In this document: one piece after another, positions 45,872-54,770 of the stretch
Layout: each line of letters starts with the position of its first letter
How positions within the stretch are numbered: position 1 is the stretch's first letter
Assembly (NCBI RefSeq): GCF_004345645.1
Contig: NZ_SLWS01000004.1
Coordinates: forward strand, 62,001 to 126,000
Length of the DNA stretch: 64,000 bases
Origin: Actinocrispum wychmicini
Lineage (GTDB): Bacteria > Actinomycetota > Actinomycetes > Mycobacteriales > Pseudonocardiaceae
Reading direction: 5' to 3'
Program-made: the position numbers and the translations under genes
Notes under the pieces: model-generated
The model's input: the letters and a program-made list of their open reading frames with translations, nothing else
What the model was told of the DNA's origin: nothing
Database searches by the model: none

Positions 45872-45996
45872 TTTGCCCCTCGTGGTGTCGTTGTTTGCCC
45901 CTCGTGCCGGTCGAGTTTGCCCCTCGTGCTGGTCAACGGGCGGCACATTGTGCCCCTCGCGACGCGCGTTATCCACAGCGTCAGCCGCTTTGTCCA
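45872..45996. other. oriV: Putative replication origin (iterons plus DnaA boxes)
   Basis: TTTGCCCCTCGTG occurs at 45872, 45894 and 45916, exactly 22 bases apart. A degenerate fourth copy lies at 45949, 33 bases on. They are followed by two DnaA boxes in the same orientation, TTATCCACA (45967-45975) and TTGTCCACA (45988-45996). The second overlaps the 3' end of the small winged-helix gene. Two-helical-turn spacing is the pattern of iterons bound by a Rep protein. Confidence 0.75.
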
Positions 45997-46310
45997 CAGT
46001 CGTGTCGGTGCATGGCGAGGTCGTAGCCGTTAGGTCGGCGGTCGGCTCGTTTCACGTAGGCGGCCACGATGTCCGGGTCCGACCCCTGGATCAGGTCGAG
46101 CTTTTCCAGCTCGCGCAGGGCATAGCGGATAGAACGCTCAGACAGTCGCGTGTACTGCGCCAACCTAGCCAGGGACGGGAAGGCGTTGCGGCCGTCGGGG
46201 TCGGCGTGGTTGGCCAACCCGACCAGTACCACCGCCAGGCTGGACGCATCCCGCCGATCGCGGGGGATAGGCGCCGCGTTCAGCGCCCACCGGATGGCTT
46301 CGATGCTCAC
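45981..46310 (-). CDS. Winged-helix protein, possible replication initiator
   Basis: The 109-aa protein starts at GTG 46310, overlapping the previous stop (GTGA). The sequence FPSLARLAQYTRLSERSIRYALRELEKLDLI is a clear helix-turn-helix of the kind found in plasmid RepA N-domains and related element proteins; the preceding part (EAIRWALNA, SSLAVVLVGLANHADPDG) is the usual lead-in. Because iterons and DnaA boxes lie immediately downstream, it may bind them, either as a short initiator or as a repressor. It is too small to contain a primase or helicase domain. Confidence 0.65.
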   Translation of the reverse strand: MSIEAIRWALNAAPIPRDRRDASSLAVVLVGLANHADPDGRNAFPSLARLAQYTRLSERSIRYALRELEKLDLIQGSDPDIVAAYVKRADRRPNGYDLAMHRHDCGQSG

Positions 46311-46600
46311 TGGCCACCACCGCATTCGTCGGCCCCGGCTGTGCGGATGCGGTAGAGCAGTGACACTACGGTGCCCACGGTCGAGGTGCCCCACTCGGCC
46401 AGCCAAGCGATGATCCGCCGGTCGTGAGCGCCCAACTCGATGCCGTCCAACGCTTCCAGCAACGCCGCTACGCGATCCTCACGCCAGGCGTCTCCATCGT
46501 CGTGGACGGTCCTCCGTGGGCGCAGGTTCTCGGCGACATTGAACGGCGGTCGAACTCGGTGCGGTGCATGCTGAAGCGGCGCACGGTGCTGGCCGGTCAC
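46307..46600 (-). CDS. Hypothetical small protein of the element
   Basis: This 97-aa protein starts at ATG 46600, overlapping the preceding stop by ATGA, and ends inside the start of the winged-helix gene. The C-terminal half (ALLEALDGIELGAHDRRIIAWLAEW, then VVSLLYRIR) is helical and could be a small HTH or dimerisation unit. Coupling on both sides shows it is translated as part of the four-gene set. I do not recognise the family. Confidence 0.6.
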   Translation of the reverse strand: MTGQHRAPLQHAPHRVRPPFNVAENLRPRRTVHDDGDAWREDRVAALLEALDGIELGAHDRRIIAWLAEWGTSTVGTVVSLLYRIRTAGADECGGGQ

Positions 46601-47070
46601 AGGGCCACCGCCTCGGCCAGTGCGGACAGCTGACTGGCCTCGGTATCGGTGAACCCGATCGAGCCGGTGTGACGTCGAAGATCAACCTGCCCGGCAATCC
46701 ATACGTGGAACCCGTCGCGTGCCTCGGTTTCCGCCAGACTCATCGCGAAGCCAACCTGCATCCACGACTCCACTGCGCCTACCCGCAACAAGTCGGCCAC
46801 CGCGCACCATCGCCCTGCGAGTGCCTCCTGGGCGATCCGCGCTCCATACGCCAGTTCGACGAACAAGTCCTCGGAATCCAGTTCCACCGTGCCAGAGTGT
46901 TTGGCCAGCAAGGCCCGGATGCGGGCCCCCGACCACTGCTCCACCATCGAATCCACCGACTGGCGCGGAATGTCGTGCGGGCTGCGGATCTTCTTACGGG
47001 CCACGTGGGTGGTCGACTCGCGTTGCTGGAGCGGTGCCGCGGCTGCCGAACTTGGGGTGGTGTTCTTCAT
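46597..47070 (-). CDS. Hypothetical protein, first gene of the right-end operon
   Basis: A 157-aa protein (ATG 47070) read leftward from 150 bases inside attR. It has a basic N-terminus (HVARKKIRSPHDIPRQ) and a helical acidic body (LFVELAYGARIAQEALAGRWCAVADLLRVGAV). No motif was recognised. Its position between attR and the replication-type genes resembles small regulatory or excision-related genes of AICEs, but it is longer than a typical Xis and I would not name it so. Confidence 0.6.
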   Translation of the reverse strand: MKNTTPSSAAAAPLQQRESTTHVARKKIRSPHDIPRQSVDSMVEQWSGARIRALLAKHSGTVELDSEDLFVELAYGARIAQEALAGRWCAVADLLRVGAVESWMQVGFAMSLAETEARDGFHVWIAGQVDLRRHTGSIGFTDTEASQLSALAEAVAL

Positions 47071-47220
47071 CTACAGGACCTCTGAGACTCGGGTCCCGTC
47101 TCACACGCGTCTCACAGACCTGTGGGACGGGGCCGGATTGGAGGCCCTGTCCTGGACTTTCTCCGGACTCGACCAGCCGAAATGGACTGGGCAGGATGCC
47201 CGCGGACACCCGTTGGCCCG

Positions 47221-47266
47221 CTGGGGGTCAAGGGGTCGCAGGTTCAAATCCTGTCGTCCCGACGGT
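47221..47266. other. attR, 46-bp attachment repeat
   Basis: Identical to 11-56. It contains the tRNA-Pro 3' fragment (ending at 47262) without the 5' half: the bases before 47221 do not match a tRNA. This copy is therefore not a functional tRNA gene and marks the right edge of the element. Confidence 0.92.
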
Positions 47267-47269
47267 GGG

Positions 47270-47309
47270 AAGGGTTTCCGCAGGTCACAGCCTACGGGAA
47301 CCCTTCTTT
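47270..47309 (+). terminator. Hairpin terminator, original tRNA-Pro downstream side
   Basis: AAGGGTTTCCG (47270-47280) pairs with CGGGAACCCTT (47295-47305) with one wobble pair, followed by CTTTT. It directly follows attR and was probably the terminator of tRNA-Pro before integration. Confidence 0.75.
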
Positions 47310-47377
47310 TATGATCTTGTTCGGTTCTTCCAGGTCAAGCACGCCGCTCAGCGACACCTTGACCCGGAGGGTTCCGA

Positions 47378-48337
47378 ATGCCACTTCTTGATCTTCCCAA
47401 GCTGACCGCGGACCTGTCCGCGACGTGGGCCGGCTACCTGCGGGACTGGGACCGCTCCCTGCGCTCTGCGAACTATCCGGAGACGACCCGCTACAACTAC
47501 CTGCTCGCCGCCAGCCAGCTCGCCGGCTACCTCGCCGAGTACTCGCCGGACCCGGACGCCGACGACGCGACCCAAGACCCCGCCGAGGTCACCAAGGCCC
47601 ACGTGGAAGCGTTCCAGGGCTGGATGATCGAGACCCGGTCTGCCTCGACCGCGTTGAACAAGCACAAGGGGCTGCAGCAGTTCTTCAAGTGGCTGCGTGA
47701 CGACGAGGAGGAGATCACCCGGTCGCCGATGGAGCGTGTGCGCCAGCCGCAGGTGCCGACGAAACTGATCCCGATCATCCGCAACCACGACACCACGAAG
47801 GTCTTGGACACCTGCAAGGGCAAGAAGTTCATCCAGATCCGGGACGAGGCCATCATCCGGCTGTACAGCAACACCGGTGGCCGCCTGTCCGAGGTCGCGA
47901 ACCTCACTGTGGATGACGTGGATCAGAACACTGAGTCGGTCCGGTATCACGGGAAGGGTGGCAAGGACCGCCGTGTCCGGTACGGGCCGAAGACGGCGCG
48001 GGCGATCAGCCGCTACCTGCGGGCCCGCGCGAAGCATGCCGGCGCATCGTTGCCCCAACTGTGGGTCGCGGAGCGAGGTGCTCGTCCGTTCCAGGCTAAT
48101 GGGATCAAGATCATGCTGCGGCGCCGTGGGAAGGCCGCGGGCCTGCCGGGCGTGTTCGCACATCGGTGGCGACACAACTTCGCGCACGAGTGGAAACGCG
48201 CGGGTGGCGATACCGGGGATCTGATGATGCTGATGGGCTGGGCATCCGAGGACATGCCGCGCCACTACGGCCAGAGCGCTGCCGCCGAGCGCGCCCAGGA
48301 GGTACACGCTCGTATGGGGATCGGCGACGATGTCTGA
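47378..48337 (+). CDS. Second tyrosine recombinase, intact
   Basis: The 319-aa protein starts at ATG 47378 with CGGAGG seven bases upstream. It has an N-terminal SAM-like core-binding domain (1-120) and a complete catalytic domain: Arg in NTGGRLSEVANL, HRWRHNFAH, a Trp in LMGWAS and the nucleophile Tyr in RHYGQS. It starts 112 bases beyond attR and reads away from it, the opposite of the usual int-att arrangement. It overlaps a broken SpdB-like gene by 8 bases. It probably belongs to the remains of a second element in the same tRNA locus and could act in trans on the first. Confidence 0.9.
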   Translation: MPLLDLPKLTADLSATWAGYLRDWDRSLRSANYPETTRYNYLLAASQLAGYLAEYSPDPDADDATQDPAEVTKAHVEAFQGWMIETRSASTALNKHKGLQQFFKWLRDDEEEITRSPMERVRQPQVPTKLIPIIRNHDTTKVLDTCKGKKFIQIRDEAIIRLYSNTGGRLSEVANLTVDDVDQNTESVRYHGKGGKDRRVRYGPKTARAISRYLRARAKHAGASLPQLWVAERGARPFQANGIKIMLRRRGKAAGLPGVFAHRWRHNFAHEWKRAGGDTGDLMMLMGWASEDMPRHYGQSAAAERAQEVHARMGIGDDV

Positions 48338-49060
48338 CCGCTCAGCAGGGAGCAGCCCGATCCGCACGGTCTCGGCGATCATGGGGGTCGCCGTCGGGCT
48401 CACGTTCCTCTTTGGCTTTGGCAACGTCCTGAATCTCGCGCTGCGGCTAGGCGTCCCGGTGTGGATCGCGCCGCTGATCGCCCCAGCACTGGACCTGTCC
48501 GTGCTGGGCCTGCTGCGGGCGGTCAGGTTCTCGCGATGCACGACGTCCCGGCGCAGCGGTTGCGGCCGGCACGGCGCCTTCTGCTGTTCGCGAGCATCGT
48601 CACGTTGGCGTTGAACGTTGCCGCCCCCCTGCTCGCTGGGCGGTTTGGGCGGGCTCTGTTTGATGCAGTGGGTCCGTTGCTGTTGATCGGCTGGGCGGAG
48701 GTGGGCCCCAGCCTCTTGCAGACGATCAACTCGGTCGATCACCACACAGATCATCAGAAGAGCACTGATCCACGGCACAGCGGCCTTCCGCAGGCCGCTC
48801 CGGCGAAGCCATTCATCCGTTCCACTCGGGACAGTGACGTAGTGAACTCTCGTGAAGAGCGGGAGTTGGTCGCGTTGGCACGGGCAGAGGACGCGCGACA
48901 TCGGGAGGAGCGTCAACGGCCGATCTCGGCCGAGACACTTCGGAAGCGTTTGCGCATCGGAGCTGTGAGGTCTCGAAGGCTCGTGACAGTGATTCGCAGT
49001 GAGCGATCTGTAGACAGTGGACAGCGAGATCGGGCCGGAGCACGGACGTGTGCGGGGTAA
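48330..49060 (+). pseudogene. DUF2637/SpdB-like gene, frameshifted
   Basis: The first frame reads TVSAIMGVAVGLTFLFGFGN and APALDLSVLGLLRAVR. After about 48528 a second frame continues with LAMHDVPAQRLRPARRLLLF, GRALFDAVGPLLLIGWAEVGPSLL and the cytoplasmic tail RPISAETLRKRLRIGAVRSR. The family normally has these parts in one protein of about 240 aa, and restoring one base at 48528-48529 joins them. It is therefore a pseudogene or carries a one-base error. ATG 48330 overlaps the recombinase stop. Confidence 0.75.
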
Positions 49061-49371
49061 GTCGACTGGACGCTATGCGTGTGAGGCTCCGGCGGAGTGC
49101 ACGTCCCAGGGTGACTCCAGGACCAGGTGGCAGGACGCCCGGACTGACCGTGAGTTTGTGGTGTGGTGGCTACGCCGGTCGAGACAGCGCAGATGATCAG
49201 GGTGGCACTGAGCCTTCTGTCTATCCGCAACCTCCAGCATTACGGTTCGTCCTTTTGGGTGCTGGTACGTCCGTCGGTGCTGGAATGCGATCAGCGAAGC
49301 TATGATTCCAAATAGAGTGGAACACGCGGATGGCCTGTTCCCTAACCGCAGTGACGTACCGGAGTCCGGAC
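49061..49371. other. Gene-free interval
   Basis: About 310 bases lie between the SpdB-like pseudogene and the XRE regulator. No gene, repeat or hairpin stands out. It should contain the promoter of the XRE gene. Confidence 0.4.
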
Positions 49372-50640
49372 GTGAGCAACGACGCACCCACACAGGAGAA
49401 CGAGTTCCAGGCCGTGGCCCGTTTGGCCGGCGAGATCCGGCGCCTCCGGAAGGCAGCTGGTCTGTCGCAGTCGAAGCTTGCCGCTGATCTCGGCTACACC
49501 CGCCAGTACGTGTCGCGCGCTGAACGCTCTGGGCGACCTCTGCCTTCGGCTGACCTGGTCAAAGCTCTCGACCTAGCTCTGGCCGCAGGTGGAGAGCTCC
49601 TTCGACTCCGTGAACAAGCGCAACTCGAGCAGCGTGCTCGCAGGCATGCCACCGGCGCTGATGTCGAAGTAGGCCAAGTCGACCACGGTGAGGAGATACA
49701 CGCGGGCATCCAGCGGCTGCGCAGGGTCCTCGACGCGCGCGATCTGTACCAAGGTGGTTTCACGAGACCGGCCCATGTACTTGATCAGGCGGTCGTGCAG
49801 TTGACAGAGGCGCGGCTGCAAGCCCGTTATGTGCAGATCGCTCGGACGGCGCCCGAGCTGATCGCCGAAATTCTGCAGGCTCAGGCAGAAGGTCAACAAA
49901 ACTTGAGTCGCGCGTTGACCCTGGCGTATCGCGCCGCCGACGGGCTCGCGTTCAAGTACGGCTATACGGATTTGTCCGCTCGGCTTATTGAACTGATGCG
50001 CGGCACGGCGGAAGAATCGGGTGACGAGCTCCTGATTGGGACCGTATCGTACGTGCGGACCGAAACGTTCTTCGCGACCGATGACCTCGAAACAGCTCGA
50101 TGCAGTCTGACCCAAGCCCTGGATCGCATTCCCACCAAAGCCCTGGTCACTGCGCCAGGTTCGGCCGTGAATGGCTCGTTGCACATGAGGGCAGCAGTCG
50201 TCGCAGCCCGACTGGGAGAGAGCGACTCCGCCCGCGATCACCTTGTCGACGCGAAGTCGATGGCTGATCAGGCGCCCGAGGGGGTGTACTACGGGACCGC
50301 CTTCGGGCCGGACTCCGTGAGAATCCACGAGGTCGCCGTCCACATCGACCTCGGCGACGCGCCGACCGCGCTTGAGCGGACAGGTGTATGGCAGCCCCCG
50401 CAGCAGCTTCCCGCAGAACGCCGTTCGCACTACTTCATCGACAGGGCCCGAGCACAGGCCCAAGTGGGCCTCTACGGCGATGCGTACGACGGATTGCGGA
50501 CCGCGCGGCAGATCGCGCCCCAACAGGTGCGGCACCACCCCCATGTTCGGCAGTCGCTGGCAGCCCTGATGCGAACACGCCTGGGTCGCGACGCCGACGT
50601 GCGAAACTTCGCGGGTTGGGCCGGGCTCAGCGTGCGTTAG
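49372..50640 (+). CDS. XRE-family regulator with TPR-like C-terminus
   Basis: The 422-aa protein starts at GTG 49372 (GGAG seven bases upstream; ATG 49330 has no such site). The HTH is LAGEIRRLRKAAGLSQSKLAADLGYTRQYVSRAERSG near residues 15-55. The rest is a helical TPR-like array (for example LSRALTLAYRAADGLAFKYGYTDLSARLIEL), the plan of many actinobacterial regulators whose TPR part binds a peptide or ligand. It overlaps the convergent HAD gene by 14 bases. Confidence 0.8.
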   Translation: MSNDAPTQENEFQAVARLAGEIRRLRKAAGLSQSKLAADLGYTRQYVSRAERSGRPLPSADLVKALDLALAAGGELLRLREQAQLEQRARRHATGADVEVGQVDHGEEIHAGIQRLRRVLDARDLYQGGFTRPAHVLDQAVVQLTEARLQARYVQIARTAPELIAEILQAQAEGQQNLSRALTLAYRAADGLAFKYGYTDLSARLIELMRGTAEESGDELLIGTVSYVRTETFFATDDLETARCSLTQALDRIPTKALVTAPGSAVNGSLHMRAAVVAARLGESDSARDHLVDAKSMADQAPEGVYYGTAFGPDSVRIHEVAVHIDLGDAPTALERTGVWQPPQQLPAERRSHYFIDRARAQAQVGLYGDAYDGLRTARQIAPQQVRHHPHVRQSLAALMRTRLGRDADVRNFAGWAGLSVR

Positions 50641-51274
50641 CCAGCAACTCGGGCAGCTCGGCGAGCGAGTCGATGATCCAGTCGGCGGACTCGACCATCG
50701 CAGGATCGTTCGCCCAAAGATAGCCCCATGGCCCTCGCCGGATCAGCGCGGTGCGAAGGCCGGCGGCTTTGGCTGGGACGATGTCGTTGTCTCGGTGATC
50801 ACCGACGTAGAGGGTTTTGTTCGGAGCTGTGGACGCCATCGCGATCACGTTCTCGAAGAACGGCGCGGCTGGTTTCGCCACACCCCACTCGCCTGATGTC
50901 GCGATCTGATCCACTGGCAGGTGCATCGCGCGTAGCAGCTCGGCGACGAGCGGGGTCTGGTTGCCGGCAATGCCGATCCACATGCCTTGTTCCCGCAAGG
51001 CTGCGAGGGCTGGCCGGGCATCCGCGTAGAGGTCTTCATCACTGATGTGTTCGCCACGGCCGGCCTCTTCGCGGAGGCGGCGTTCGTGGGCGACGTCAAA
51101 GCCAGGGCGAAAGTACTGGAAAGTTTCGGCGTTGTCCCGGCCCTCTGCGGTGACGGCACCGAGGACGGCCGAGAACGTGTGCCGCGGCACGCCGATCCAG
51201 TCCGCCCATGCTCCCCATTCGCGGGAGTCGTCCAGCAAGGTCTCACCGACGTCGAACACCACGGCCTCGATCAC
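50627..51274 (-). CDS. HAD-family hydrolase
   Basis: The 215-aa protein starts at GTG 51274. It has HAD motif I VVFDVGETLLDD, motif II GIAGNQT, and motifs III/IV with KPAAPFF and YVGDHRDNDIVPAKAAG, the normal pattern of a phosphatase or dehalogenase-like enzyme with a small helical cap. The second motif I acid is Glu instead of Asp (DVGE), common in the epoxide-hydrolase/dehalogenase-like subgroup. The substrate is unknown. Its 3' end overlaps the XRE gene. Confidence 0.8.
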   Translation of the reverse strand: MIEAVVFDVGETLLDDSREWGAWADWIGVPRHTFSAVLGAVTAEGRDNAETFQYFRPGFDVAHERRLREEAGRGEHISDEDLYADARPALAALREQGMWIGIAGNQTPLVAELLRAMHLPVDQIATSGEWGVAKPAAPFFENVIAMASTAPNKTLYVGDHRDNDIVPAKAAGLRTALIRRGPWGYLWANDPAMVESADWIIDSLAELPELLANAR

Positions 51275-51513
51275 GCACAAAGTCCTACGCCATGACCTCC
51301 TGACTCTCATGCCCGGGGTACCAAGATCCGCCATTCGTGTCCCCGCGATTCGCCCCGAACCACGCGTGCCAACGCGTGCCTTCTCGGTCCGCTGACGTTG
51401 ATCGTCCTGGTTCGTTTGGCTGACGACTCGTCGTAGACCCGGTAGTTCGACCTGGTCCGGGCGGCCGGCAGCAACCCGGCCTGTTCCCGATAGACGCTGA
51501 CCTCAGCGTTGTC

Positions 51514-54500
51514 CTAGCTGGATTGGTTGACCGCGGCGCAGGTGATCGGTGGCAGTCCCTTGGTCTGGATGAGCTGGTTGAAGGTGGGCACGGTGCTGCT
51601 GATGATGTGGGCGAGGTTGTCGAGTTGGGTGCGGAGTTGGCTGGTGAGCAGGGTGAAGACCTGGGTGGTCTGGTCGGTGGGGCGGTTGTCGACGCTTTCG
51701 ATCACGTCGTGCAGGCCGGCGATCTTGTCGTTGAGCTTGATCGGGAAGTTCAGTGGGTCCTGGGCGGCGCGGAGTTTGGTCTGGTAGAGCGCGTTCTCCA
51801 CTGTGGACAGTGAGTGGTCGAGATCCACGCCCGCCTGGGTGACCGCTGGATCGGCCGCCTTGCTGACCCGGTCATCCACCTGGGACGTGCAGCCGCGGAT
51901 GTTGATCACCCCGGTGTTGGCGTCGGTGGTGCGGTCGCGGACGGCGAGGTCCAGGGTGAACTGGGTGTGGATGTCGGCGTCGGTGACGGTGGTGAGTCGA
52001 GAGTCCTTGAGCAGGTCGAAGGTCTGCTGGAGGGTTTGGCCGTTGACGGTGAGTCGGATGATGTAGCTGCCGAGGTCGGCTTTGGGGCCGGTGTTGCTGC
52101 CGGCCCAGTAGATCAGGCCCGGGAAGCCGACCGCGTTGGGCCAGCGCAGGTTCCAGGTGACGGTCCGGTCGCCGGCGGTGGTGGGCAGGGTGAACGCGGT
52201 GACCGGTGTGCCGGCCGGGTCGAGGATGGTGGCGGTTGCCGAACCCGCGTCCCGTTTGAGCGTGTAGCTGATAGTCGCGTTAGGACTGACCGAGCGCACC
52301 GGGTTGTTCGGGTCGCGCAGAATGGCCACGGCGTTCTCCGCGTCGGGAGCATGCGTGGTCGGCGGGACGACGGCGGGCGATGGCGCGACGGGCGGGATGG
52401 GGGTGACCGGTGGCACGGTTTGGTGGAAGTCCTTGATGTCCTTCGGTGTGGTCTTCGGGGTGAGACGGCGCAGCAGGGTGGCGCCGTCGTCGAGGACGTA
52501 GAAGCCGCGGCCGTGGGTGGCGATCACCAGGTCGCCATCCTTGACTGTAATGTCCTGGACGGAGGTGTCCGGCAGGTTGGTGCGCAGTGACTGCCAGGTG
52601 GTGCCGTCGTTGAACGACACGTACACCCCGTGCTGGGTGGCGGCGTAGAGCAGGCCGGGACGGACCGGGTCCTCGCGGATGGACCACAGGAAGTCAGCGG
52701 GGGCGAAGCCGGTGTTGATCCGTGTCCAGGTGCGCCCGCCGTTGTGGGTGCGGAAGGCCAGTGGGGTGGTGTCGTCCATTCGGTAGCGGTGCACGGCGAG
52801 GTAGGCGGTGCCGGTGTCGAAGTGCCCGGCGTCGATCATGCTCACCCGGCTGAACTTGGTCATCTCCAGCGGGGTCACCGGGTGCCAGGTGCCCCCTTGG
52901 TCGGTCACGTGCACCAGGCCGTCGTCCGAGCCCGCCCAGATGATCCGTTTGTCCACTGTGGATGGTGCGATGGCGAACACGGTGGCGTAGTACTCGATGC
53001 TGGTCTGGTCCTTGGTGATCGGGCCGCCGGAGTCGCCGAGCGTGGTCGGGTCGTGCCAGGTGAGGTCGGGGCTGATCTGCTGCCAGCTCTGGCCGCCGTT
53101 GGTGGACTTCATCACGAACTGCGAGCCGGCGTACACGGCGTCCGGTTCGGCCGGGGTGGTCACCAGCGGGAACGTCCACTGCGGACGGTGCAGCAGGTCG
53201 CGCGCCGGGTGGCCCATAGGGTTGTCCGGCCACGGCGTGATGTCTCGCTCGCCCACTCCGCCGCGGTCGAACCGGGTGAGCAGCCAGTCGTAGTTGCCGG
53301 CGTAGAAGACGTTGGAATCACGCGGATCCACCGCGATCGGACCACTTTCCCCACCGCCGACACCGAAGCTGTCCGAGCCGCCGGTGGACGACACGCAGAC
53401 CGAATCCCGGTCCTGTTGCTCGCCGCACACCAAGTAGGGCTTGTCGTTGGTGGTGGTGAGCCGGTAGAACTGCCCGGTCGGGAAGTCCTGGGCGGTCCAG
53501 GCAGCGCCGCCGTTCACTGTGACGTTCGCGCCGCCGTCGTTGCCCTCGATCATCCGCTGGTTGTTGTCTGGCGCGATCCACAGGTCGTGGTTGTCAGTGT
53601 GTGGTGTGGGGACGGTGGACAGCGTGGTACCGCCGTTGTCGGACCGGAACAGCTGTACGTTCTGTACGTACACCCGGTCGGGCAGGATCGGGTCGGCGAA
53701 CACGTGCGTGTAGTAGAACGCACGTTGTCGGATCGTCGCGGAGTTGTTGACCAGCTGCCAGGTCGCGCCGGCGTCCTCGGAGCGGAACAGTCCGCCCGCC
53801 GGGGCCTCCACAAGCGCGTACACCCGGTTCGGTCGCGCGGCGGACACCGCGAGCCCGATCTTGCCGATCGGCCCGGCCGGCAGTCCCGGTTTGCCGGTCA
53901 GCTCGGTCCAGGTGTCGCCGCCGTCGGTTGAGGTGAACAGTCCGCTGCCTGGTCCGCCGCTTTCCAGCAGCCACGGCTTGCGGAACGCGTGCCACAACGA
54001 CGCGTACACAACGTGGGGGTTTGCCGGATCCAGTTCGACATCCACCGCACCGGCGAGCGCGTCCCGGAACAGCACCCGCTGCCAGTTCGCGCCGCCGTCG
54101 GTGGACCGAAACACGCCACGTTCGGCGTTGGGGCCGAACGCGTGCCCCAGCGCGGCGACGTACAGCGTGTCGCAGTGGGTCGGGTCGACCCGGATTTTGC
54201 CGATCATCTGCGCGTCGGTCAGCCCCATGTGCTGCCAGGTCCGGCCGCCGTCGGTGGTCTTGTACACCCCGTCGCCCGGGATCACGTCCCCGCGCAGGTC
54301 GACCTCACCCATCCCGATGTACACCACATCCGGGTTGGTCGGGCAGACCGCGATCGCGCCCACCGACGAGCTGGAGATCTGGTGGTCGGTGACCGGCGCC
54401 CAGTCGGTGCCGCCGTTGGTGCTCTTCCACAACCCGCCGCCGGTGGCGCCGAAGTAGTACTCGTTCGGGCGGGCCGCACTGCCCGCCACGGCGAGCGACC

Positions 54501-54657
54501 GCCCACCCAGGTTCGGCCCGATGTTGCGCCACACCAGGTTCTGGAACAGCGCGGGGTTGACGTCCCTGCCAGGGGCGGCAGTCGCCGCCGGAGCGGTCAG
54601 CAGCGCCGAGGCGAGCGCGGTGAACAGCACGAGTGCGTGCCTGGGCATCAGGGGCAT
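51514..54657 (-). CDS. Secreted sortilin/BNR-type beta-propeller protein
   Basis: A protein of about 1047 aa starting at ATG 54657 (GGGAGG eight bases upstream) with a signal peptide (LVLFTALASALLTAPAATAA). Many BNR/Asp-box units follow, such as STNGGTDWAPV, TTDGGRTW, STDGGANW, STDGGDTW, SEDAGATW and THNGGRTW, forming Vps10/sortilin-like propellers up to about residue 730. A Pro-rich linker and two further domains follow (an Ig-like one near 790-880, then a helical tail). Relatives are annotated as glycosyl hydrolases by fold only; I see no sialidase catalytic set. It is probably an exported binding protein. Confidence 0.78.
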   Translation of the reverse strand: MPLMPRHALVLFTALASALLTAPAATAAPGRDVNPALFQNLVWRNIGPNLGGRSLAVAGSAARPNEYYFGATGGGLWKSTNGGTDWAPVTDHQISSSSVGAIAVCPTNPDVVYIGMGEVDLRGDVIPGDGVYKTTDGGRTWQHMGLTDAQMIGKIRVDPTHCDTLYVAALGHAFGPNAERGVFRSTDGGANWQRVLFRDALAGAVDVELDPANPHVVYASLWHAFRKPWLLESGGPGSGLFTSTDGGDTWTELTGKPGLPAGPIGKIGLAVSAARPNRVYALVEAPAGGLFRSEDAGATWQLVNNSATIRQRAFYYTHVFADPILPDRVYVQNVQLFRSDNGGTTLSTVPTPHTDNHDLWIAPDNNQRMIEGNDGGANVTVNGGAAWTAQDFPTGQFYRLTTTNDKPYLVCGEQQDRDSVCVSSTGGSDSFGVGGGESGPIAVDPRDSNVFYAGNYDWLLTRFDRGGVGERDITPWPDNPMGHPARDLLHRPQWTFPLVTTPAEPDAVYAGSQFVMKSTNGGQSWQQISPDLTWHDPTTLGDSGGPITKDQTSIEYYATVFAIAPSTVDKRIIWAGSDDGLVHVTDQGGTWHPVTPLEMTKFSRVSMIDAGHFDTGTAYLAVHRYRMDDTTPLAFRTHNGGRTWTRINTGFAPADFLWSIREDPVRPGLLYAATQHGVYVSFNDGTTWQSLRTNLPDTSVQDITVKDGDLVIATHGRGFYVLDDGATLLRRLTPKTTPKDIKDFHQTVPPVTPIPPVAPSPAVVPPTTHAPDAENAVAILRDPNNPVRSVSPNATISYTLKRDAGSATATILDPAGTPVTAFTLPTTAGDRTVTWNLRWPNAVGFPGLIYWAGSNTGPKADLGSYIIRLTVNGQTLQQTFDLLKDSRLTTVTDADIHTQFTLDLAVRDRTTDANTGVINIRGCTSQVDDRVSKAADPAVTQAGVDLDHSLSTVENALYQTKLRAAQDPLNFPIKLNDKIAGLHDVIESVDNRPTDQTTQVFTLLTSQLRTQLDNLAHIISSTVPTFNQLIQTKGLPPITCAAVNQSS

Positions 54658-54770
54658 GGTCATGACCTCCCACAGGCGCCAATACCCCACCCTGGCCCCA
54701 GCCCGACCGGCCACAACACCCCCCGAACGGCGGGAACACAGCCTCGATCACCTGTGGTCGACGTCGGCCA

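Larger units (their letters stand above)
11..47266. mobile_element. Integrated element (AICE-like genomic island) in tRNA-Pro(GGG)
   Basis: The element is bounded by a 46-bp perfect direct repeat (11-56 and 47221-47266) that covers the 3' part of tRNA-Pro. The bases flanking the repeats differ, so the repeat edges are sharp. It carries an integrase beside the left att site, replication-type small genes and an iteron origin near the right att site, and defence or conflict genes in between. No FtsK/TraB-like translocase, relaxase or Pra/KorSA-type regulator was recognised. Calling it AICE-like is inference; the att repeats are seen directly. Confidence 0.85.

Noticed and set aside
47221..47262. 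Second tRNA-Pro gene at attR
   Set aside because: Only the 3' half is present; upstream bases do not form the anticodon stem, D arm or acceptor strand.
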